Assembly (NCBI GenBank): GCA_002719955.1
Contig: PBFW01000007.1
Location: 251,724-315,723, forward strand
DNA length: 64,000 nt
Source of the DNA: Deltaproteobacteria bacterium
GTDB lineage: Bacteria; Myxococcota_A; UBA9160; UBA4427
Direction: 5' to 3'
A program made the position numbers and the translations under genes. Below, one piece after another: positions 56,212 through 64,000 of this stretch; the first letter of the stretch is position 1, and every line of letters begins with the position of its first letter. The notes under the pieces were generated by a model that did no database searches, had not been told where the DNA came from, and saw only the letters and a list, made by a program, of their open reading frames with translations.

Positions 56212-56958
56212 TCAGTTCCGCAGATCGAGCAACTCGACGAACGGGTTCATGGGTTTAACGAGACATTCGGCGATCGCTCGGGCCACCTGCTCGGGCGCCA
56301 TCCGATCCCCGCCGCGATTGGGGGATCCCATCCCCACTTCCTGCCAGAACTTGACCATCGCGAGGGCCCGGCCCTTCTCGAACGCGGATCGAAAGGGCGT
56401 CTCGACGACGCCGAGGCGAACCGTCAAGACGTGCGCGTTCAGCGCCCGAAGTTCAGAACGGAGCCCGTCGGCCACGTATTCGACCGCAAGCTTGCTCGCT
56501 CCGTAGGGCAGGAGATGGGGGGTTGTATCGACCGCCTGGCTCGACGAAATGAAGATGATCGTTCGGCGAGTCTCGTCGCCTTCCCACCCGCCAATGACCG
56601 CATGCGTCAGGAGCAGCGTGCCCGTCAAATTCGTCTCGATCACCGTACGGATCTCTTCGACGGACTGCTCGGAGAAGGCACCCGGAATCGCAATGCCGGC
56701 ATTGTTGACGAGTAGCTCAACAGGTCCGAGGGCATTCGAAACGCCCGCTACGAACCCGTCGATCGAAGGCGCTGACCGAAGGTCGAGGCTCTGCGCGTAG
56801 GCACGCACACCCTTTGCTTCGATCTGCTTGGCGAGGTCTTCGAGCCTCTCCACCCGCCGTGCGCCGAGCGCGACGTCCCAGCCGCGATCGGCCAGCTCGA
56901 GCGCGATCGAGCGTCCAAGGCCCGAGGAAGCGCCCGAGACGAGCGCGACACCCGCCAT
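56212..56958 (-). CDS. SDR-family oxidoreductase
   Basis: 248 residues. ALVSGASSGLGRSIALELAD, DVALGARRVERLEDLAKQIE (Arg pair favouring NADP(H)), LLVNNAGIAIPGAFSE, IIFISSSQAVDTTPHLL and the catalytic YGASKLAVEYVADGLRSELR. The C-terminal part (RLGVVETPFRSAFEKGRALA) suits a hydrophobic-substrate SDR. The start lies two bases after the stop of the upstream DUF6125-like gene, so the two are an operon. Confidence 0.9.
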   Translation of the reverse strand: MAGVALVSGASSGLGRSIALELADRGWDVALGARRVERLEDLAKQIEAKGVRAYAQSLDLRSAPSIDGFVAGVSNALGPVELLVNNAGIAIPGAFSEQSVEEIRTVIETNLTGTLLLTHAVIGGWEGDETRRTIIFISSSQAVDTTPHLLPYGASKLAVEYVADGLRSELRALNAHVLTVRLGVVETPFRSAFEKGRALAMVKFWQEVGMGSPNRGGDRMAPEQVARAIAECLVKPMNPFVELLDLRN

Positions 56959-56960
56959 GC

Positions 56961-57686
56961 CTACTTGTCCTTCTGCGAGTACTTGCCGGCTTCGTAGTTC
57001 ACGAGATCGGCATCGGTCTCGCGCTCGAGGCCGTGCTCCTTCACGTATTCACCGGGATCGGCTGCGTAGTCGACCCGCTCCTGCGTCAGGGCGATCCTCC
57101 AGCGACAATGCGGCTCGTCCTCGCTCGCCCGCGGCGGGAGCTTCTTCGGATCGATTCGAACCTTCTCGTTCCAGCGCGCAGAGCCGTGGCGGAATCCGAA
57201 GAGCTCGAGGTGGCCGCAGATCTTGTTGCACATGTAGTCCATGACTTCGGGGCCGCCCCTCTCGCCCTGCTCCGGCACGTCGCATTGGGGCGTGTACATC
57301 TCCCACTCGTGATCGCCCACCTGCTCGAAGGTCAGCGTCATGCGCGTGCTCATCGCCGGCAGACACTGCCAGACCTTCATGGCGGCGGTCTCATCGTCGT
57401 CGTTCTCGAAGTTCATCAGTTTCGAGATCGTGAAGTTCTCGTGATCGCCCGCACCGCCGTCGGCGAACCAGACCTCGTGGTGCATCTCGTCTGCCACCTC
57501 CTGGCCGAAGCGTTTGATCGCGGCCTGGTACCACTGGCGGTTGACGGTGCCGTAGATCGATCCGCCAATCTCGACGAGCTTCTCGAGCCCTTCCTTCGAG
57601 AAGTCGGAGATGTGCAGGTCGGGTTGGAAGGGGCCCGAGTAGTCGTCGAGCTCGAGGGAGGGGCGAGATGGCTTCCGGGTACGCAT
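56961..57686 (-). CDS. DUF6125-like protein
   Basis: 241 residues. HISDFSKEGLEKLVEIGGSI, NRQWYQAAIKRFGQEVADEM HHEVWF, TLTFEQVGDHEWEMYTPQCD, MDYMCNKICGHLELFGFRHG and PHCRWRIALTQ fit the DUF6125/L-2-amino-thiazoline hydrolase-related group, with conserved Cys (CDVP, CNKICGH, HCRW) that could bind metal. No catalytic role is known to me. The family call is moderate. AAAGGAAATATTC precedes ATG 57686. Co-transcribed with the SDR gene downstream. Confidence 0.65.
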   Translation of the reverse strand: MRTRKPSRPSLELDDYSGPFQPDLHISDFSKEGLEKLVEIGGSIYGTVNRQWYQAAIKRFGQEVADEMHHEVWFADGGAGDHENFTISKLMNFENDDDETAAMKVWQCLPAMSTRMTLTFEQVGDHEWEMYTPQCDVPEQGERGGPEVMDYMCNKICGHLELFGFRHGSARWNEKVRIDPKKLPPRASEDEPHCRWRIALTQERVDYAADPGEYVKEHGLERETDADLVNYEAGKYSQKDK

Positions 57687-57913
57687 GAATATTTCCTTTC
57701 TAGACGGATCAGTGGATCGGAATCCAAACCGACGAGTTCGAATCGCGATCGCTACGGATCGCCACCCAGGAGACAGGTGATGGCAACCTTTGCCCTGCTT
57801 CCATCCGGGTGGCTTGTGCGCTGGGAGACTAGGCCAATCGCGCAGGCAGCGCGGGCTCGATCCGCCCTCTACTCTCTCGTCCAGACGAGTTCGAGAAGAG
57901 CGAGGAGAAGCGA

Positions 57914-58228
57914 ATGCACGCATTCATCACGCATATGAGGGCGAAGCCGGGCAAGCGAGACGAAGTGATCGCGCTGACGACGGTGATGCTCGAAAAAACG
58001 CAGTCGGAGCAGGGTGTCCCGGTCTATCTCTTCCATACCGAGTCGGACAGCCCGGACGATTTCTGGTTCTACGACCTCTACGAGTCGGACGACGCGCGCA
58101 CCGCGCACGAGGCTTCCGAGGAATTCGGCAAGACGATGCCCGCGCTGATGGAGGTTGCGGAGCTCGTCGCGTTCACGAAACTCGACCCCTATGGTCCGAT
58201 GAAGAATCACCCCGGGTCGGGCTCTTGA
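57914..58228 (+). CDS. Antibiotic biosynthesis monooxygenase (ABM/YgiN-like) domain protein
   Basis: 104 residues. AFITHMRAKPGKRDEVIALT TVM, VYLFHTESDSPDDFWFYDLY ESDDARTAH and ALMEVAELVAFTKLDPYG match the small ABM fold. Members oxidise quinols or polycyclic aromatics without cofactor, or degrade haem; the substrate here is unknown. GCGAGGAGAAGCGA precedes the ATG. An SDR gene follows on the same strand after 79 bases. Confidence 0.85.
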   Translation: MHAFITHMRAKPGKRDEVIALTTVMLEKTQSEQGVPVYLFHTESDSPDDFWFYDLYESDDARTAHEASEEFGKTMPALMEVAELVAFTKLDPYGPMKNHPGSGS

Positions 58229-58307
58229 CGCGGTCCCCTGGACGGCTTCGCCGCTCGATGGGTCGTCGCGAGAGCGTCTTGGATGGGGTGCATCGAAAGG
58301 AAGGTAA

Positions 58308-59051
58308 ATGTTCGACCTGAGCGGGCGACTCGCGCTGGTCACCGGAGCAGGACAGGGGATCGGTGCTGGCGTGGCGGCCCATCTGGCAGACCAGGGCGCT
58401 CGGGTCCTGGTGAATGATCTCGCCCTGGACCGGGCCGAGCGCGTAGCCTCGTCGATCGAGACGAAGGGTGGTGACGCGGAGCCGCTCGTTTTCGACGTAA
58501 CCGACCTCGCGGAAGTGGTCGAGGCGCTCGCCTCACGCGGGCTCGACATCGTCGTCAACAACGCGGGCAACGCCGGCGCTCGGATGATGCAGCCCGCACC
58601 CTTTCGGGAGATGGATCCAGCCCAGTGGGCTCCACCCATCGACGTCAATCTCCACGGTGTCATGAACACGACACACGCGGTGCTCGCGGGAATGTGCGAA
58701 CGCGGATTCGGGCGGCTGATCACCGTCTCATCGGGCGCGGGCGTCGTCGGATTACCGATCGGTGTCGCACCCTACGGTGCGGGCAAGGCCGGCGCGATCT
58801 CGTTCATGCGCCACATCGCGATCGAGAATGCCGCCTTGGGCGTCACCGCCAATTCGGTCGCGCTCGGACTGATGGCGATGACGGAAGTCCACGACGAGGC
58901 CCTCGTGGCCAAGCTCGCGTCGACGGTTCCCTGCAGACGGCTCGGAACAGGGGATGACCTCGGCCCCGCCGTCGTATGGCTGGCGTCTCACGAGGCATCC
59001 TGGGTGACAGGCCAGACGATTCATGTTAACGGTGGATCCGTGACCACCTAG
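58308..59051 (+). CDS. SDR-family oxidoreductase
   Basis: 247 residues. LALVTGAGQGIGAGVAAHLA, VLVNDLALDRAERV (Asp for NAD(H)), IVVNNAGNAGARM, LITVSSGAGVVGLPIG and the catalytic YGAGKAGAISFMRHIAIENA. GLMAMTEVHDEALVAKLAST VPCRR and WVTGQTIHVNGGSVTT end it. GAAAGGAAGGTAA precedes the ATG. It follows the ABM gene, and the two are probably co-transcribed. Transposase debris lies downstream. Confidence 0.9.
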   Translation: MFDLSGRLALVTGAGQGIGAGVAAHLADQGARVLVNDLALDRAERVASSIETKGGDAEPLVFDVTDLAEVVEALASRGLDIVVNNAGNAGARMMQPAPFREMDPAQWAPPIDVNLHGVMNTTHAVLAGMCERGFGRLITVSSGAGVVGLPIGVAPYGAGKAGAISFMRHIAIENAALGVTANSVALGLMAMTEVHDEALVAKLASTVPCRRLGTGDDLGPAVVWLASHEASWVTGQTIHVNGGSVTT

Positions 59052-59454
59052 CGTTGAGCGAGTGATCCGATTCTGAGAAGACACGGGCTCATCGGCGCTG
59101 CTTGGATGGAAACTACGCTTGGCCTCGCAGGGAGGATTAATAGGAATCCTCCCCTGGAATCGTGAATTCGCCCATGGAGAACCTTTCCATCCCCGGATTC
59201 GACTCCCGCACATCCGATCGACAGACATAACCTCTCGCAACGGTCTCGGTCGCCGGCCGATCGAATTGTCTCTTGTAGTTCGCGGACTGGCCGTAGAACA
59301 CGCGGAACGTGTCCCTTGTCCAGAGATCAGGCTGTTACTGATACCGTGCCCGGAGATCATCATCCACCGACTCGTTCCAGTCGACCCCCGACTCCCAAGG
59401 TCGCCGCTCGCTTCGCTGCCTCTGATCCACCCAGAGCGCTGCTGAGATCGGGAG
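59052..59454. other. Region upstream of a decayed transposase, no supported gene
   Basis: About 400 bases with frames broken on both strands. It is probably the eroded left part of the IS that ends at ~59945, but I could not match it to transposase sequence. No promoter or RNA seen. Confidence 0.35.
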
Positions 59455-59889
59455 TTGATTCGCTATGCGCTCGACCTGAGCCCCGGCTCGCAGTGCCTCC
59501 ACAGCTATTATGAGATGGATGACGTTGCAAGCTTCACGGCAGACGCCGCCTGCGACACAATTGCGATCTACGACGCTGCTGCAGAACGCGGCGCGAAGGT
59601 CATCGTTCCACCGAGAGTATCAGCGACGAGATCGACGCGATCTGGCGCTCGAGATCGCACCGTCAGACGCGTAAGGAAGGTCGACCGTCGCCGGTGGAAG
59701 AAGGAATCGGGATACTATCAGCAGGCTCGCGTAGAAAACATCTTCTTCAGGTACAAATCGCTCATTGGCGGCCGGCTTCGGACGCGTCATCCGGACGCGC
59801 AGCGGAGGGAAGCAACGATCGCTTGCAACATCCTGAATCGAATGGCTGAGTTCGGTTGGCCAGAGCCCGTTGCGATCGGCAGTGGATGA
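59455..59889 (+). mobile_element. IS5-family transposase remnant (C-terminal part)
   Basis: A 144-codon frame whose body reads as the end of an IS5-type DDE transposase: FTADAACDTIAIYDAAAERG AKVIVPP, SGARDRTVRRVRKVDRRRWK KESGYYQQARVENIFFRYKS LIGGRLRTRH, and ACNILNRMAEFGWPEPV. The third acidic residue of the catalytic triad (E in ARVEN) is there, but the first half is missing. Downstream, CCGATTCATGCACCAACGCC near 59927-59946 looks like an IS right end. The copy is inactive. Confidence 0.8.
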
Positions 59890-59949
59890 AGATCATTCGG
59901 GGACGGAAGAGCCGCTGCCGCATTTCCGATTCATGCACCAACGCCAGCC

Positions 59950-60921
59950 TCAGACGGCGGGCAGCCTGTTAAAGGGGACCTCGCCCGGATTTCCCTCGTC
60001 CGCAAGCACGCGATCGATCGCCTGCCGATCGTCGTCCGACAACATCCATCCGACGGCGCTCGCGTTGCGCCGGAGCTGGTCGACGTTGCTCGCGCCGACC
60101 AGTACCGCGGAGACACCGGGCCGACCCGAGAGCCAGGACATCGCCAGGTCGAGGATCGAGTGACCACGCTCCGCCGCAAAGGACGTGAGCTTCTCGACCT
60201 TGTCGAAGTTGCCCGAGGAGGCCACCTTCGCGTAGTAGTCGACGTCGGCCAATCGGGAACCGCTCGGGAAGGCCCGATCGCGCGAATATTTCCCCGTCAG
60301 TAGGCCGGAGGCGATCGGGTAGAAGGGCATGATGCTCACGTCATAGTGCCGACAGGCGGGCACGATCTCGTCCTCGACATGGCGCTTCAACAGGTTCCAC
60401 TCCATCTGACAGGCGACGAACCGAGCGCCCCCAGAGACGGCCGCCGTGTGGTCCGCCTCCGCCACCTGCCAGCCGAAGAAATTCGAGGATCCGATGAAAC
60501 GGACTTTGCCCTGGCGCACCAGGTCGTCGAGGGCCGCCAGCGTCTCCTCGATGGGTGTGTCGGGGTCGGGATGGTGCATCGTGTAGAGATCGATGCAGTC
60601 GATACCGAGGCGGCGCAGACTGCCCTCACACGCCTCGATCACGTGCTGTCGCGAGCCGTCCGCACGATAGCGGTCCCGGCCCGTGAACTTGCTCGACACG
60701 ATGACTTCGTCTCGATGCCCCTTTATGGCCTTGCCCAGGATTTCCTCGGAGCGTCCCTCGGTGTAGTTGTCCCCGGTATCGAAGAGGTTGATTCCCAGAT
60801 CCAGGGCGGCCGCCACCAGATTCTGTGCAGCCGCCGCGTCGAGTCTCTCTCCGAAATCCACGGTTCCGAGCCCCACAGCCGAGACCTGTAGACCCGAATC
60901 GGCGACCGGTCTGCACTCCAT
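59950..60921 (-). CDS. Aldo/keto reductase
   Basis: 323 residues. VGLGTVDFGERLDAAAAQNL, INLFDTGDNYTEGRSEEILG (Asp and Tyr of the tetrad), EVIVSSKFTGRD (Lys), IDLYTMHHPDPDTPIEET (His), GKVRFIGSSNFFGWQ, YPIASGLLTGKYSRD and SAVLVGASNVDQLRRN (NADPH-binding). It reduces aldehydes or ketones with NADPH; the substrate is unknown. GGAGGGGAGACGG gives a strong ribosome site for ATG 60921. It lies 29 bases downstream of the amidohydrolase gene, the last member of an MFS-amidohydrolase-AKR operon. Confidence 0.93.
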   Translation of the reverse strand: MECRPVADSGLQVSAVGLGTVDFGERLDAAAAQNLVAAALDLGINLFDTGDNYTEGRSEEILGKAIKGHRDEVIVSSKFTGRDRYRADGSRQHVIEACEGSLRRLGIDCIDLYTMHHPDPDTPIEETLAALDDLVRQGKVRFIGSSNFFGWQVAEADHTAAVSGGARFVACQMEWNLLKRHVEDEIVPACRHYDVSIMPFYPIASGLLTGKYSRDRAFPSGSRLADVDYYAKVASSGNFDKVEKLTSFAAERGHSILDLAMSWLSGRPGVSAVLVGASNVDQLRRNASAVGWMLSDDDRQAIDRVLADEGNPGEVPFNRLPAV

Positions 60922-60950
60922 GACCGTCTCCCCTCCAGTTCGAGCGCGGC

Positions 60951-61838
60951 TCAATCGCGCTCGTATTTCGGAGCCAACTCGTGGGGATCGCGCCCGAGCA
61001 GGGCCGCCGCCGATTCGAACATCTCGCGAAGCGCGCCCCGGGCCGGACTGAAATCCACACTCCGAATGACCCGGGCGCTCGCGGGCAGGGACATCGCCGG
61101 ATAGCTGCTTCCGTAGAGGAGCTGCCCCTCGAGCCCCGCGCGGACGGCTTCGAAGAAGCCCTCCTGCTCGGGCATGTGGGGGTAGAGGTCGGGCATCACG
61201 TAGACATTCGGACACATCAGCGCGACGGCACAGACCTGGGTCACCCAGGGCCAACATCCATGGGCCACGATGATCCGGAGGTCGGGGAACTCGAGCGCGA
61301 CCCGCTGGATTCGGACCGGGTCGATGAAGGAGAGGTCGGGAGAGAGCAGGAAGCTCCCGTTCAGACTAACGAGGAGACCCTCGTCCCGGCATAGCTCGTA
61401 GATCGGGCGCAGCGCCGGGTCGTCGTTGTGGCGGGCGGGACTGGCCATGCCGTTGTCGAGGGCGACGCCGGCGAAGCCCAGCTCGCGGAAGAGGCCTATT
61501 TCGCGCAGTGCGGTCTCGACGTCGCTGGTATCCACACCACCGAAGCCAGCGAAGCGCTCCGGATAGCGGGAGACGAGCTCGGCGACGTCGGTGTTATCCA
61601 CCCCCGCCCGCCCCGTCACGACGGCGAAGACGACCCCCGCCTCGTCCATCTCCTCGAGAAAGAGATCGAAGGATTTTTCGTCCCTCGAAGCGACTGGATC
61701 GCGAAAGCAGAGTCGAACGATCGCGGGCAGGCCGAGTCCCTCGTCGAGCGGGTAGCCGAGCGTGAAGAAGCTCGGAACGAAGCTCTCGTAGGGCGGACGA
61801 ATCCTAAAATCGATCAACGGAACCTGTTCAGGTGACAT
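60951..61838 (-). CDS. Amidohydrolase-family protein with an altered metal motif
   Basis: 295 residues of the PF04909-type barrel. The start LIDFRIRPPYESFVPSFFTL has DFRIRPP where active family members have DxHxH, so the first two metal ligands are missing. RYPERFAGFGGVDTSDVETA, FAGVALDNGMASPARHNDDP, LRIIVAHGCWPWVTQ and LYGSSYPAMSLPASA follow. Some decarboxylase relatives tolerate such change, but a loss of metal is possible. ATG 61838 lies inside the last codons of the MFS gene (11-base overlap), so it is translated with the transporter. Confidence 0.82.
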   Translation of the reverse strand: MSPEQVPLIDFRIRPPYESFVPSFFTLGYPLDEGLGLPAIVRLCFRDPVASRDEKSFDLFLEEMDEAGVVFAVVTGRAGVDNTDVAELVSRYPERFAGFGGVDTSDVETALREIGLFRELGFAGVALDNGMASPARHNDDPALRPIYELCRDEGLLVSLNGSFLLSPDLSFIDPVRIQRVALEFPDLRIIVAHGCWPWVTQVCAVALMCPNVYVMPDLYPHMPEQEGFFEAVRAGLEGQLLYGSSYPAMSLPASARVIRSVDFSPARGALREMFESAAALLGRDPHELAPKYERD

Positions 61839-63081
61839 CCCGTTGCGTCCTTTCAGTTGGCGGCGAATCCCGGGTCGGATCTGCACGACCCAAGAAAAGG
61901 AATAGCGCAGCCAGGGTCAAAACGACCGCGACGGCACCCTGGAAGGACATCACGTAGCTGCCGGTCAGGTCGTAGGAGAGGCCCGCCAGCGGAGGCGCCG
62001 AGAGCGCGAAGGGGAGGACCAGGGGCGCCTGGCTACCATTGACACGACCGATGATCTCCTCCCTGAAATAAAGGCTGTTCAGATAGGGCCCGAGCACCAG
62101 GAAGGGGCCGATCGTCATGCTGTAAAGACCCGCCGTGAAGAGGAAGAGGGCCAGGGTCTCTCCGGTCGAGATGAGCATCCACGCAACGGCCTGGAGCGCA
62201 AGCAAGCCGACGGTCACTGCGATCAGGTGGTTCTTGATGCGGTCGGCAATGCTCGCAAAGCCCAACTTCGAAACCAGGGACACGAAGGCGCCGAAGGACA
62301 TCACGATCGAGGCCTCTTCGACCGTGAGTCCGACCTCGCGAAGATGCGGTGCGAGGGAGAAGGCGTAGAACGCGGCCATCCCCAGCAGCACCGAAAAGGT
62401 CAGCCCGATGATCCAGAAGGCTCGACTCGCCATGAATTCCCAGGTCGGCGCAACCGGCCCTCTCCCCGTTTCGATTCCCGAGAGATTCGAGCCTCGCGCC
62501 TGTGAATCGCGCGGAATACAGACGATGAAGACGCTCAGTGAGAGTCCGCCCACGAGGATCGCCAGGCTCAAGAGGGCCACGCGCCAATCGAAGTGTCCGA
62601 GCAGCTGCGCCACGGCCAGGGGCAGGAGGATGCCCGTCGCGCTCGTGCCCGTCGCAGCCAGGGAGAGCGCTCGGCCGCGCAGGGCCTCGTAGTGGTTCGT
62701 CACGAGGACGATGGCGGGCAACGGCGCATAGAGCGTGAGTCCGATGACGGCGAACAGGTAGCTCACGAAGAGCAGTGGGAGATCCGTCGCGCGCGAGCTC
62801 ATGAAGAGGGCCGTGGTCGCCAGGGCCGCCCCACCGAGCATGATTCTCCGGATCGAATGTCGATCGAGGAGCGGGCCCAGAACGGGACCCATCACGGCCT
62901 GAATGATCAGGAGCATCGACATGCCCATAGCGAGGGAGGCGTGGCGGGCCTCGAAGAAAGCCGCCAGGGGATCGACGAAGAGTCCGTAGCAGGCGAAGAG
63001 ACCTGGCCCGAGCCCCTGGGCCGCGAAGGCGGCCAGCGTAACGCGCCATCGGCCAAAGAACGTGTCCGACCCCACCTGCAT
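61828..63081 (-). CDS. MFS transporter (monocarboxylate/oxalate-type)
   Basis: 417 residues and twelve predicted helices. WRVTLAAFAAQGLGPGLFAC YGLFVDPL, MSMLLIIQAVMGPVLGPLLD RHSIRRIMLGGA (motif A-like D...R) and ALSLAATGTSATGILLPLAV AQL are typical of the monocarboxylate-transporter side of the superfamily. The second half begins WEFMASRAFWIIGLTFSVLL. It probably takes up an organic acid for the co-transcribed amidohydrolase and reductase; this is inference from order only. Confidence 0.9.
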   Translation of the reverse strand: MQVGSDTFFGRWRVTLAAFAAQGLGPGLFACYGLFVDPLAAFFEARHASLAMGMSMLLIIQAVMGPVLGPLLDRHSIRRIMLGGAALATTALFMSSRATDLPLLFVSYLFAVIGLTLYAPLPAIVLVTNHYEALRGRALSLAATGTSATGILLPLAVAQLLGHFDWRVALLSLAILVGGLSLSVFIVCIPRDSQARGSNLSGIETGRGPVAPTWEFMASRAFWIIGLTFSVLLGMAAFYAFSLAPHLREVGLTVEEASIVMSFGAFVSLVSKLGFASIADRIKNHLIAVTVGLLALQAVAWMLISTGETLALFLFTAGLYSMTIGPFLVLGPYLNSLYFREEIIGRVNGSQAPLVLPFALSAPPLAGLSYDLTGSYVMSFQGAVAVVLTLAALFLFLGRADPTRDSPPTERTQRDVT

Positions 63082-63288
63082 GCTGGCCCTCTTGAACCCG
63101 GGACGCGCATCCGGGGGCCGAAAGCCACCCGCCTGGATCTTTCCGCGGACAAAAAAACTTCGAGCGGCGTTTCCCGCACCACCGATACTAGAGGCTATCT
63201 AAAAAATACTCTAAACCGGCGCTACTCTCCATCTGCAGTCGGATTCTCCCTCTGATTTGCTCACCCACCCCCTTGATGGGGAACGCGC

Positions 63289-63759
63289 TTGGATATCACC
63301 GACGAGCAGTGGGCGTTCATCGAACCGTTGTATTCGAAGCCTCCTCCGCGTTCGGACGGTCGAAGAAGACCGAGGCGGGATCCACGAGACGTGGTGAACG
63401 GCATTCTGTGGATTCTCAGAACCGGCGTCCAGTGGGCGGACCTGCCCGATCGCTACCCGCCCTACCAAACTTCTCACCGCTAGTTTCACACTGGTGTCGA
63501 GACGGGACACTGAAGCGTCTTCTTCACGCCCTAGCGCGAGAGCTATTTCAAACAGCGCTGATCTTCCTGTCGCCGTCGGGATCACAAGTGCTTCCCCGCA
63601 TGAAGTCCCCCTCGTCGCTGGAAGGTGGAACGCCTCTTCGCCTGGCTTCAGAACTACCGAAGACTCATCACCCGGCTCGAATATCACGCCGAGAACTTCC
63701 TCGGCTTCGTACATCCCGGATGCATGTTGATCCTCTTCAGGTATTTTCGAGATGGCTAG
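63289..63759 (+). mobile_element. IS5-family transposase remnant, internally deleted and frameshifted
   Basis: Pieces of one transposase appear in order but in different frames: [24 protein letters not shown] and [24 protein letters not shown] (63289-63483, TTG start), WCRDGTLKRLLHALARELFQ (~63495-63553), [18 protein letters not shown] (~63560-63615) and [40 protein letters not shown] (to a TAG at 63757). About 470 of the usual ~800 bases remain. The motif GAGGCTATCTAAAAA at ~63192 may be the old left end. Inactive. Confidence 0.85.
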
Positions 63760-64000
63760 TTGTTCTGACGACCAGGCTCCCGTCGGGGCTACGTGGTTCG
63801 TTCCCGAGCCATCCTCCCGAGTTCGACGACTTCGCGATGATAAAGCCGATACCACGACCGGCCAGCTTTGCTGCTCCATCGCGACTCACCTAGGCTCCAG
63901 GCGCTGCACGAAATAGGGAGACTCTCGCTGTGAATGCCACTCTGCCTCGGATCTCGAAGCGACGCCCGACTTTCTCACGGGATCTGATCGGCACAGTCGC

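Noticed and set aside
55596..63759. Direct repeat of the tRNA-Arg 3' end as an att site
   Set aside because: I scanned for another copy of GGCACGACTCGAAC and found none in the window. The far border could lie outside it.
63211..63879. A 222-codon minus-strand frame that looks well formed
   Set aside because: It is the antisense of the decayed IS5 transposase. Such frames recur wherever this IS family is present and are often misannotated.

Overview
This is a GC-rich chromosomal window from a free-living heterotrophic bacterium. The gene mix suggests a deltaproteobacterial-grade lineage (Myxococcota, Bdellovibrionota or Binatia-like): a Bdellovibrio-type mini-histone, PEP-CTERM and exosortase-associated traces, PilZ, FHA and PknB-type kinase proteins, and a large stock of short-chain dehydrogenases (SDRs) and amidohydrolases. 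The taxonomic placement is inference; no rRNA is present.

Layout. 1-8.7 kb holds housekeeping and stress genes: a broken exosortase-associated gene, the msrPQ periplasmic methionine-sulfoxide repair pair, a TraB-family protein, a cation/proton antiporter fused to a PTS EIIA domain, thyA-folA (dTMP and folate cycle), hslO, and a tyrosine/serine phosphatase. 8.9-18.3 kb is centred on ahcY, preceded by a structured intergenic region and followed by three SAM-dependent methyltransferases, a membrane metallophosphoesterase, two SDRs and gluQ. 18.4-29.1 kb holds an amidohydrolase, the 62-residue histone-fold protein, a PP2C phosphatase, an SDR-MscS pair divergent from uvrA, an FKBP isomerase and mazG. 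29.6-32.3 kb is a copper module: a CsoR-type operator, csoR and copA, with a DUF411 protein further on at 44.9 kb. 32.4-45.9 kb holds PilZ, sulfatase, PEP-CTERM, a frameshifted AlkZ/YcaQ-like gene, ALDH, SDR, GST and a molybdopterin oxidoreductase. 45.9-47.4 kb is an FHA/serine-threonine kinase pair. 47.6-55.6 kb is a catabolic-looking block: amidohydrolase, a second molybdopterin oxidoreductase, NTF2-like proteins, a sulfotransferase-like protein, a Baeyer-Villiger-type monooxygenase and a truncated LLM oxidoreductase that runs into tRNA-Arg(GCG). 55.7-64 kb looks like accessory DNA: SDRs, a DUF6125-like protein, an ABM protein, AKR, amidohydrolase and MFS genes bracketed by two decayed IS5-family transposases.

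Main points of interest. (1) The histone-fold protein keeps the GRKT...D signature of archaeal histones. (2) Several genes have a TAnnnT hexamer six bases before the start codon, which suggests leaderless transcription. (3) PEP-CTERM/exosortase traces include one pseudogene. (4) The boundary at tRNA-Arg is damaged. (5) A nested hairpin array lies upstream of ahcY. All function calls come from reading motifs by eye; no database search was run.
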